From NCBI RefSeq assembly GCF_040649515.1, contig NZ_JBEZFP010000079.1, positions 1 to 43,217 on the forward strand: a stretch of 43,217 nucleotides of DNA, read 5' to 3'. Source of the stretch: Yinghuangia elevatio (GTDB lineage Bacteria; Actinomycetota; Actinomycetes; Streptomycetales; Streptomycetaceae). Every line of letters starts with the position of its first letter. Within the stretch, counting starts at the first letter, position 1. The translations under genes were made by a program, and so were the position numbers. The notes beneath the pieces were generated by a model that did no database searches, was not told the DNA's origin, and saw nothing but the letters and a program-made list of their open reading frames with translations. Positions 36,974 through 43,217 of the stretch are shown one piece after another.

Positions 36974-38032
36974 ATGATCGACTACGACATCCAGATCAGA
37001 GCGGCGGCGGTGCAGGCCGAGCCCGTGTGGTTCGACGCGGACGCGACCATCGGCAAGAGCATCGACCTGATGGCCGAGGCGGCGGGGAACGGCGCGGACC
37101 TGATCGCTTTTCCGGAGATCTTCGTCCCCGGCTATCCGTGGCAGTTGTGGATCAAGGACCAGACGACCGCGGCCGGGTTGGCGAAGGCCTACCTCACCAA
37201 CGGCATGCAGCTGGGCGACGCCCGCATGCGTCGCGTCATGGAAGCGGCCAGGGACCATGCGATCCACGTCGTGATGGGCTACGTCGAGATCGCCGGGTCC
37301 AGCGCGTACATGTCGCAGATGTTCATCGACGACCGCGGCAACCTCGTGGGCAACCGGCGCAAGCTGAAGCCGACGCACGTGGAGCGCGGCATCTTCGGGG
37401 ACGGCAACGGCGGCGACCTCCAGGTGTGGGGCTCCCGGATCGGCCGGATCGGGGCCCTGAACTGCTGGGAGCACTTCCAGCCGCTGGAGCGCTTCACGCT
37501 GGCGGCCATGCACGAGCAGGTCCACGTCGCCTGCTGGCCCAGCTTCGCGTCCACCAACCCCAACGGGTTCTACCTGGGCCGCATCGAACCGAACGAGGCG
37601 GCGACGCGCATGCACGCCATCGAGACCGGATCGTTTGTCCTGTGCGCCACCCAGGTGGTCTCGCAGAACGCCGTCGACATGTTGGTGGGCGACGACGCGG
37701 GCCAGCGCAAACTGCTGGGCACCGGCGGCGGATTCGCGCGGATCTTCCACCCCACCGGCATGAGCATCGCCAAGGAACTCGACCCGCATTCCGAGGGGAT
37801 CGTGTACGCCGACCTCGATCTCAACGACATCCTCGCCGCGAAGTCGTTCATCGACATCGTCGGGCAGTACTCGCGCCCCGACGTCTTCGACCTGCGCGTC
37901 AACGTGAGCCGGAACCCGTGGATGACCACGCACGGCCCGGACGGGGCGGTGGCCGAGTACGCCTTTCCCGCGCCGGCGGCCGCGCGTAGGGACGACGCCG
38001 AGGTGGCACCGCTGCTGACACTGGAGGAGTGA
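36974..38032 (+). CDS. Nitrilase
   Basis: The 352-residue protein of the nitrilase branch hydrolyses nitriles to acids and ammonia. The Glu-Lys-Cys triad is visible: Glu48 in FPEIFVPGYP, Lys130 in RRKLKPTHVER and Cys164 in LNCWEH. The long C-terminal part with FDLRVNVSRNPW matches aliphatic and arylacetonitrile nitrilases rather than amidases. ATG 36974 lies seven bases after AAGGAG; GTG 36971 is the alternative. It follows the SDR in the same direction. Natural substrate unknown. Confidence 0.88.
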   Translation: MIDYDIQIRAAAVQAEPVWFDADATIGKSIDLMAEAAGNGADLIAFPEIFVPGYPWQLWIKDQTTAAGLAKAYLTNGMQLGDARMRRVMEAARDHAIHVVMGYVEIAGSSAYMSQMFIDDRGNLVGNRRKLKPTHVERGIFGDGNGGDLQVWGSRIGRIGALNCWEHFQPLERFTLAAMHEQVHVACWPSFASTNPNGFYLGRIEPNEAATRMHAIETGSFVLCATQVVSQNAVDMLVGDDAGQRKLLGTGGGFARIFHPTGMSIAKELDPHSEGIVYADLDLNDILAAKSFIDIVGQYSRPDVFDLRVNVSRNPWMTTHGPDGAVAEYAFPAPAAARRDDAEVAPLLTLEE

Positions 38033-38140
38033 GGCCGCGGACTGAGGCCGAGGACCAGGGCCCCGAGGCCGAGGACCGAGACCGGGCCCGGGGGCCGACA
38101 GCGGTCGATCGGTACGGCGGCCTTCGGCCGGGCCGGGGCA

Positions 38141-38159
38141 GCGTGGCGCGGCGCCACGC
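38141..38159. terminator. Perfect 19-bp GC palindrome between convergent genes
   Basis: GCGTGGCGCGGCGCCACGC is an exact palindrome with one central base, lying between the nitrilase (plus) and VOC (minus) 3' ends. A bidirectional terminator is the likely role, though no U tract follows. The rest of the 283 bp gap (38033-38315) holds GAGGCCGAGGACC and GGTCGCCCGACC repeats. Confidence 0.5.
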
Positions 38160-38315
38160 GGCCCCGTCCCGGAAGCCGTTCAACCGTGCGGCGCCCGACG
38201 TCCGGCTCCGCACGCTCAACGGGGCTCGGCCGACCCCTTGCACCCGACCCCTTGCGCCCGACGCCGGTCGCCCGACCCGGGTCGCCCGACGCGGGTCGCC
38301 GGGTCCGACGAACGG

Positions 38316-38648
38316 CTACTCGCCCCGCAGGCCGACCGCGTTGCCGTCGGTGTCCTCGAGGACGCAGACGCGCGCCCCGGGGGCGACCTCCATCGGGGCG
38401 GTCCGCTCGGTGGCGCCCGCGCCGAGCAGGGTGGCGCGTACCCCGTCGAGATCGTCGACGTCGGTGTAGACGACCGGGCCGTCCGCCGCGGGGCCCTGGG
38501 GGTTCAGCGCGACCTCGAAGCCGTCGACGTTGTACCCGACGTAGTAGGGCTCGTCGGTGTGCGGCGTCCCGAGCAGTGCGGTGTAGATCGCCTTGGCGGC
38601 CTCCAGGTCCGACACCGGGACCACGACACTGCGGATCGACGTGGGCAT
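38316..38648 (-). CDS. Small VOC/glyoxalase-family protein
   Basis: The 110-residue protein has one VOC unit: IRSVVVPVSDLEAAKAIYTALLG at the start and ARVCVLEDTDGNAVGLRGE at the end. It sits downstream of the pseudouridine pair, in the same direction but 115 bases away, so membership in that operon is uncertain. Reaction unknown. Confidence 0.82.
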   Translation of the reverse strand: MPTSIRSVVVPVSDLEAAKAIYTALLGTPHTDEPYYVGYNVDGFEVALNPQGPAADGPVVYTDVDDLDGVRATLLGAGATERTAPMEVAPGARVCVLEDTDGNAVGLRGE

Positions 38649-38763
38649 CTGTTCGTCCTCCTCGCATGCGGGCGGCCGTATCCTCGACCACCCCGACAGT
38701 CCCGACCGGATACCCCGTTCGCGACAAAACCGATCCTGTCGGGCGCCACCCGCGTGGCGGCGG

Positions 38764-39696
38764 TCAGCGCGCCGGGTGCGCGGCGTACTCGGCGGCGATC
38801 TTCGCGCCGAGGTGCGCGTTGTTCTTGACCAGGGCGATGTTGGTCTTGAGGCTGTCGCCGCCGCTGATCTCGACGATCCGGCCGAGCAAATACGGAGTGG
38901 CGTCCTTGCCCGTGACGCCGAGCGCGGCCATGTCGGTCAGCGCCTGCTCGATGATCGCGGAGATTCGCTCCGCCGGGATCTCGTCGCCCTCCGGAACGGG
39001 GTTGGCGATGTTCAGGCCGCCGGCGATGCCCAGGTCCCACTTGATCCGCATCATCGCCGCGATCTCCTCGGCAGAGTCGGCGCGCATCGGGGCCTTGAAG
39101 CCGCTGACGCGGGAGAAGAACGCGGGGAACTCGTCGGTGCCGAAGGCGATCACCGGCACGCCGCCGGTCTCCAGGTGTTCCAGCGTCAGTCCGATATCCA
39201 AGATGCTCTTGACGCCCGCACTGACCACGGCGACATCGCTGCGGGTCAGTTCGGCCAGGTCGGCGCTGATGTCGAAGCTCTCCGGCGCACCGCGGTGCAC
39301 GCCGCCGAGTCCGCCCGTGACGAAGACCCGGATCCCGGCGAGGGCGGCCAGGCGCATGGTGGCGGCGACGGTGGTGGCGCCGTGTCCGCCGCGGGCGATG
39401 ACGTACGGCAGGTCGCGCACGCTGGCCTTGGCCACGTCCGGGCTGGTGGCGAGCAGTTCCAGGTCGGCCGGGGTGAGACCGACGCAGGGGCGGCCGCCCA
39501 GCACCGCGATGGTGGCGGGCACCGCGCCGTGGCCGCGGATGATGTCCTCGACCTCGGTGGCCATGGCGACGTTCTGCGGGTACGGCATGCCGTGGCTGAT
39601 GATCGTGCTCTCCAGCGCGACGACGGGACGCCCGTCCGCCAGGGCGTCGCGGACCTCATCGGTCAGCACGAGGTCGGGGTGAGGGGTGCTGGTCAC
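38764..39696 (-). CDS. psuG: Pseudouridine-5'-phosphate glycosidase
   Basis: The 310-residue protein cleaves the C-C glycosidic bond of pseudouridine 5'-phosphate to uracil and ribose 5-phosphate. The signature ALESTIISHGMPYPQN contains catalytic Glu29. Lys90 (DVAKASVRDLP) and Lys163 (SAGVKSILDIG) fit the two active-site lysines, and NIALVKNNA supplies the Asn near the C-terminus. It is paired with the kinase gene, 65 bases upstream in the same direction, so the two steps of pseudouridine breakdown are together. The enzyme forms a cytoplasmic trimer in known cases. Confidence 0.93.
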   Translation of the reverse strand: MTSTPHPDLVLTDEVRDALADGRPVVALESTIISHGMPYPQNVAMATEVEDIIRGHGAVPATIAVLGGRPCVGLTPADLELLATSPDVAKASVRDLPYVIARGGHGATTVAATMRLAALAGIRVFVTGGLGGVHRGAPESFDISADLAELTRSDVAVVSAGVKSILDIGLTLEHLETGGVPVIAFGTDEFPAFFSRVSGFKAPMRADSAEEIAAMMRIKWDLGIAGGLNIANPVPEGDEIPAERISAIIEQALTDMAALGVTGKDATPYLLGRIVEISGGDSLKTNIALVKNNAHLGAKIAAEYAAHPAR

Positions 39697-39761
39697 TGCG
39701 TGCTCCTGGTGCTCGTGGTCGTGCTCGAAGTCGGTGTCGGCGTGCTCTGAGCCGGCTTGCT

Positions 39762-40958
39762 CTAATTCGGCGTACTGGAACGCGGCGTGCTGGAACGCGG
39801 CGTGCCCGTGGGTGCGGCACTGGCCCGCGGGTCACCCGGACGGCCGCTGCCGCCGCGCTCGGCGAGGGCCTGTGCCAGCAGACGCGGTGAGAGGTCGGGA
39901 CGCACAGTGTGCGCGCTCTCGATGGTCAGGGCCGCGGCCGCCGTACCGTGTTCGACGGCGGAGCGGACCGGGTGTCCGGCCAACAGCGCGTGGGCGAAGG
40001 CGGCGAGCATGGCGTCACCGGCTCCGGTGACGTCCTTCACCCCGGCGGGCAGTGCCGGAACGAACACATGTCCCTCGTCGAGGCTGCTCAGCAGGCTCCC
40101 TCGGGCACCGAGCCGGACCCAGACGTGGCTGACGCCGCGCTCGTGCAAGTTCCCCGTCGCAGCCAGCAGTTCACCGTCGGATCCGGTGGGGAGGCCGGTG
40201 AGCGCGGTGAGTTCCTCCCGGTTGGGGGTGACGGCGTACAACGGGCGGTCCGCCGCGATCAGCGGTGCGAGCGTCGCCGCCTTGGGCACGCTCACCGGTT
40301 CCATGAGCGTCGGAACTCCGGCCGCCTGCCCGAGGTCCAGGGCATGCGAAGCGGTGGCCGCGGTCAGGTTGCCGTCCAGCACGAGCAATCCCGCGTGGGC
40401 CAGCAACTCGCGCAGTGGACTTAGGTGTTCGGGCAGCAGGTGCTCGGTGGCGGTCATGTCGGCCACGGCCAGCACCAGTTCGCCGCCCGCGTCGAGCACC
40501 GCCGTGTACGTGCCGGTCGGATGCCTGCTGCGATGCATGTGGTCGAGCCGTACGCCCGCCGCCGCGGTGTCGGCGAGCAGCCGCTCCCCCGTCGCGTCGA
40601 CGCCCACCGCGGCGATCAGGTACGTGGGGGTGCCCAGCCGGGCCAGGTTCTCCGCGATGTTTCGGCCCACGCCGCCGGCCGCCATCGAGCCTGAGCCCGG
40701 ATTGCTGGTGCCGAGGATCGCGGTGGCGGCGCTCCGCGCCTTGATGTCGAGGTTGGCGCCTCCGACGACAACGACGGACGGCTCCTCGCTGAGGATGTAG
40801 CCGCGCCCCAGCACGACGCCCTTGCGCGTCAGATTCGACAAGTGGACGTTCACCGCCGCACGCGTGGTGCCCAGCCGCCCGGCGATCTCGCCAGGCGAGA
40901 GCCGGGGGTCGCCGCGCAGCAGGTCGACGATCTCCCGTTCTCTGTCCGTCAGTGCCAT
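39762..40958 (-). CDS. psuK: Pseudouridine kinase with N-terminal winged HTH
   Basis: The 398-residue PfkB-family kinase probably phosphorylates pseudouridine. Residues 1-58 are a MarR/Lrp-like winged HTH (TDREREIVDLLRGDP, GTTRAAVNVHLSNL). The kinase starts at SVVVVGGANLDIKA, has GGVGRNIAENLARLG, and ends with the catalytic DVTGAGDAMLAAF. The fused HTH suggests it also regulates its own operon, as proposed for E. coli YeiI-type relatives. The C-terminal tail TPRSSTPRSSTPN is encoded by a short DNA duplication. No pseudouridine transporter gene is nearby. Confidence 0.9.
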   Translation of the reverse strand: MALTDREREIVDLLRGDPRLSPGEIAGRLGTTRAAVNVHLSNLTRKGVVLGRGYILSEEPSVVVVGGANLDIKARSAATAILGTSNPGSGSMAAGGVGRNIAENLARLGTPTYLIAAVGVDATGERLLADTAAAGVRLDHMHRSRHPTGTYTAVLDAGGELVLAVADMTATEHLLPEHLSPLRELLAHAGLLVLDGNLTAATASHALDLGQAAGVPTLMEPVSVPKAATLAPLIAADRPLYAVTPNREELTALTGLPTGSDGELLAATGNLHERGVSHVWVRLGARGSLLSSLDEGHVFVPALPAGVKDVTGAGDAMLAAFAHALLAGHPVRSAVEHGTAAAALTIESAHTVRPDLSPRLLAQALAERGGSGRPGDPRASAAPTGTPRSSTPRSSTPN

Positions 40959-40964
40959 GCTTAC

Positions 40965-40992
40965 AAGACTAAAGACTCTTTACATATATATG
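40965..40992 (-). promoter_or_regulatory. A/T-rich control region of the pseudouridine operon
   Basis: Just before the kinase ATG there is an AAGACT direct repeat (40965 and 40972) and the 10-bp palindrome CATATATATG (40983-40992), in otherwise very GC-rich DNA. It is likely a promoter plus operator; the kinase HTH domain could bind here. Confidence 0.5.
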
Positions 40993-41077
40993 CAAGCCTC
41001 ATCCCACCGTCTCGACGACCCCGGCGCAGGGACGACGCGGTGGTCGCAGCCCAGCCCGGTCGCCCGAGCAGCCGGGG

Positions 41078-41093
41078 GTCGCCGCGAGGCGAC
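41078..41093. other. Hairpin GTCGCC-GCGA-GGCGAC with a GNRA-like loop
   Basis: A six-base-pair perfect stem closes a GCGA tetraloop in the divergent gap between psuK and the dioxygenase gene. It could form in RNA in either direction. Role unknown. Confidence 0.3.
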
Positions 41094-41150
41094 GCCCGAC
41101 CGACTCCGGTCGAATCAGATCCGACCGAGGAATGCGTGCCCCTTCCATGT

Positions 41151-41168
41151 TTAAGTCATCTGTCTTAA
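41151..41168 (+). promoter_or_regulatory. TTAAG-N8-CTTAA dyad upstream of the dioxygenase gene
   Basis: A/T-rich inverted repeat 43 bases before the dioxygenase ATG, unusual for this DNA. It is probably part of a promoter or operator. Confidence 0.4.
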
Positions 41169-41211
41169 CGTGCGCTCTCGGCGGCTCCACTCACTCCTGG
41201 AGGGCACTCTC

Positions 41212-42120
41212 ATGACGACCATTCGCAATCGCGTCGCCGAACGCGGCACGTCCATGGGCGCACGGGTGTTGCGCCGACTGCCGATCGGCGCGCAGTCGGC
41301 GCCGTATGAGCTGTTCGACCTGCGGCCGTGCGGACCGCTGATCGGGGCCGAGGTCCACGGCGTCGACCTGCGCGAGCCGGTCGGCCCGGAACTGTTCGCC
41401 GAGCTGGACCGGGCACTGCTGGAGTGGAAGGTGCTGTTCTTCCGCGACCAGCCGATCGACTCGGGCCGGCACCGTGCCTTCGCGCGCCTGTGGGGCGAGT
41501 TGGAGGTGCATCCGTTCCTCGCACAGGGCGACGTGCCTGAGGTGGTGCGATTCGCCAAGGACGCCGCGATGGTCGGCGTGGAGAACGTCTGGCACACCGA
41601 CGTGACCTGGCGTCAGGAACCCGCGCTGGGCTCCGTGTTGCGCGCGGTCGAGGTACCCGAATTCGGGGGCGACACGTTGTGGGCGGACATGGCCGCCGCG
41701 TACGACAACCTCCCGGCCGACGTGCAGGAGCGCATCGAGGGCCTGACCGCCGTGCACGACTTCGCTTTCTCCTTCGGCCGGGCGATGGACCCCGACCGCT
41801 TTGCCGCGATGCGCGCCCAATACCCGCCCGCCGAGCACCCGGTGGTGCGAACCCACCCGGTCACCGGCCGCAAGACCCTGTTCGTCAACGAGGTCTTCAC
41901 CGACCACATCGTGGGACTGGCCGACGACGAGAGCGAGGAACTGCTCGCCCTGCTGTGCAAGCAGGCCACGTACCCCGAGTACCAGGTCCGCTTCCGCTGG
42001 CAGCCCGACTCGGTGGCGATCTGGGACAACCGCGCCACCGTGCACTACGCCACGAACGACTACCACCCGAACGTACGCGTGATGGAACGCGCGGCCATCC
42101 TCGGCGAACGGCCGTACTGA
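41212..42120 (+). CDS. TauD/TfdA-family Fe(II)/2-oxoglutarate dioxygenase
   Basis: The 302-residue cytoplasmic dioxygenase has iron ligands His128 and Asp130 (WHTDVTW) and His278 (TVHYATNDY). Arg289 (or Arg293) in RVMERAAI would hold 2-oxoglutarate. GGAGGG precedes the ATG by seven bases. The family uses taurine, alkyl sulfates, aryloxyacids or specialised metabolites as substrates. No sulfonate transporter is adjacent, so taurine should not be assumed. It is divergent from the pseudouridine operon. Confidence 0.88.
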   Translation: MTTIRNRVAERGTSMGARVLRRLPIGAQSAPYELFDLRPCGPLIGAEVHGVDLREPVGPELFAELDRALLEWKVLFFRDQPIDSGRHRAFARLWGELEVHPFLAQGDVPEVVRFAKDAAMVGVENVWHTDVTWRQEPALGSVLRAVEVPEFGGDTLWADMAAAYDNLPADVQERIEGLTAVHDFAFSFGRAMDPDRFAAMRAQYPPAEHPVVRTHPVTGRKTLFVNEVFTDHIVGLADDESEELLALLCKQATYPEYQVRFRWQPDSVAIWDNRATVHYATNDYHPNVRVMERAAILGERPY

Positions 42121-42272
42121 CAGCGCGTCAGGCTGCCCGTCGGTGTCGACCCGCACGCGACACATAGCCGGCTCCCCGTTAGTCATACCGGGTCGCTGCC
42201 CGGGCCACCTCCCAACTTGTCGGTAGCGTTGCGCGTCGGTCCGCCCGCAACCGCAGGATGGGGAACCAGCCG

Positions 42273-43025
42273 ATGAGTTCGACGACGCGCCTGACCAGGG
42301 CGAAGCGGCTGTCCGCCGCGCTGATGCTGACGCTGGGGGTCACGGCCGGCGCGACGGGCAGCGTGGGCACGGCTGCGGCGGAGCCGGCCGCGCGGTCGGC
42401 CGCCACGTCGCCGTACGGCTGCGCGGCGGACGCGTCACCCGGGCACACCCGTGCCGAACTGCCGGACGCCGAGATCTTCGCGACGGACAACACGGCGGTC
42501 ATCACGGACCCGGGCGACCCCCGGCTCGACGCGCACCTGCTGGGATTCGCCTGCGAAGTACGCGGCATCATCCGGGCCCACGGGGCGGACCCGGAGGGAT
42601 CGTCGCTGCTGGACGGGGTGTTCTGGTCCACCGACCTGCAAGCGGCCACGTACGAGCGGTCCCGCGCCTTCGACGTCGAAGCCGTCACCCCCGAGCAACT
42701 GCGCACCGTCGCGGAGATCGTCCGCGAGCGCTTCCGGCAGGAATCCGTCCTGACGTTCGACTACCTGCCCGCGTCGTCGCCGCGCGCGACCGCGATCGAG
42801 GTGGAGGTGCCGGGCGTGGACGTCACCCGGCTGCACGACGGGCTGCTCGCTGATCCCGAGGCGCGCGAGGTCCTGTACGGCGGCTCGGTCACCGTACGCG
42901 GCGGCAAGCTCATTCTCGTCGCCGACCGCACCGACACCGAGGTCGTGCGGCGCTTCGTCGCCACCCTCGGCGCCGACTGGTCCGCGGCGGCGGTCCACTA
43001 CGGCGCCCGGGAGTTCGTGGGCTGA
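42273..43025 (+). CDS. Secreted protein of unknown function
   Basis: The 250-residue protein has a clear Sec signal peptide: basic start (TRLTRAKRL), hydrophobic core (SAALMLTLGVTAGATG) and a cleavage site near TAAA-EP. The mature part has two Cys (GCAAD and GFACEV, probably a disulfide) and mixed alpha/beta character without a domain I recognise. ATG 42273 follows GGGGA by eight bases; ATG 42258 would add five residues. Confidence 0.75.
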   Translation: MSSTTRLTRAKRLSAALMLTLGVTAGATGSVGTAAAEPAARSAATSPYGCAADASPGHTRAELPDAEIFATDNTAVITDPGDPRLDAHLLGFACEVRGIIRAHGADPEGSSLLDGVFWSTDLQAATYERSRAFDVEAVTPEQLRTVAEIVRERFRQESVLTFDYLPASSPRATAIEVEVPGVDVTRLHDGLLADPEAREVLYGGSVTVRGGKLILVADRTDTEVVRRFVATLGADWSAAAVHYGAREFVG

Positions 43026-43217
43026 CCGGCCCTCGACCGATGCGCGACCGGCCACCCGCCACCCGGCCTCCGGCCCCCCGACGACCGACCCGGCGTTCCC
43101 CTCCGCCCGCGAAACGGCCCGGCGGGGGGGCCGGGGGGGGGGCGCGCCGCGCGCCCCAGGCCGAGGGGACTAACCCCCCGCGGGAGAGCCCGGACCAGCC
43201 GGGGCCAGGCCGGTGCC
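43026..43217. other. Gene-free G-rich end of the window
   Basis: 192 bases with no supported gene. It contains G runs of seven to ten around 43124-43142 and then GCGCGCCGCGCGC. Such runs are typical of weak sequencing at a contig end, or of G-quadruplex-capable DNA. Confidence 0.5.

Noticed and set aside
32891..37933. 1680-codon minus-strand frame covering the hydroxylase, SDR and nitrilase genes
   Set aside because: It is antisense to four genes with intact motifs; its translation is compositionally biased and has no recognisable fold.
41212..42120. Taurine dioxygenase (TauD) as a specific name
   Set aside because: Only the iron and 2-oxoglutarate ligands are certain; there is no sulfonate transporter nearby, so only the family name is given.

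Overview
The window is high-GC DNA from an actinomycete, most likely Streptomyces-like. Evidence: very strong G/C third-position bias, ATG/GTG starts with GGAGG-type ribosome sites, many four-base ATGA gene overlaps, an actinobacterial ATP-grasp RiPP pair, and WYL, PadR and AraC regulators. It opens inside a formate/nitrite transporter gene and ends in a G-rich, gene-free stretch.

Left part (1-5955, plus strand): the transporter tail, then one 1824-residue protein joining biotin carboxylase, biotin carrier, a long central region and carboxyltransferase. This is a single-chain acyl-CoA carboxylase with the domain order of eukaryotic ACC. A gene-poor 523 bp convergent gap follows.

Centre (6479-23825, minus strand): a tightly packed biosynthetic operon, read right to left. 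Its genes are an acyl-AMP ligase fused to an ACP, a benzoate-CoA-ligase-like enzyme, two ketosynthase plus ketosynthase-like pairs, a discrete ACP, a FabG ketoreductase, an FAD oxidoreductase, a malonyl-CoA:ACP transacylase, a free-standing thioester reductase, an AraC regulator with a flavodoxin-like N-terminus, a PaaZ-type ALDH-MaoC fusion and a zinc alcohol dehydrogenase. I read it as an atypical reducing type II polyketide cluster with carboxylic-acid starter activation and reductive (aldehyde/alcohol) release. The PaaZ-like protein has lost both ALDH catalytic residues but keeps the MaoC hydratase Asp/His, so it is the best candidate for the missing dehydratase. A 126 bp array of 13-bp repeats separates the ketosynthase block from the ACP block.

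Just right of it (24688-25810, plus strand, divergent): a small graspetide (omega-ester peptide) pair, precursor plus ATP-grasp ligase, with no recognisable methyltransferase partner. The two systems share an 862 bp divergent intergenic region rich in repeats and dyads.

Right part (25998-43025): mostly metabolic and regulatory genes. These are a succinate-semialdehyde-type dehydrogenase, a frameshifted DUF1330 gene, a WYL regulator divergent from a DinB/VOC pair across a perfect inverted repeat, a VOC/AraC pair, an NTF2-like gene divergent from PadR, a Tat-exported molybdenum hydroxylase (IorB/IorA type), an SDR, a nitrilase, a VOC protein, the pseudouridine catabolic pair PsuG/PsuK (kinase with its own HTH), a TauD-type dioxygenase and a secreted protein of unknown function. 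Several gaps here carry perfect palindromes that look like operators or terminators.
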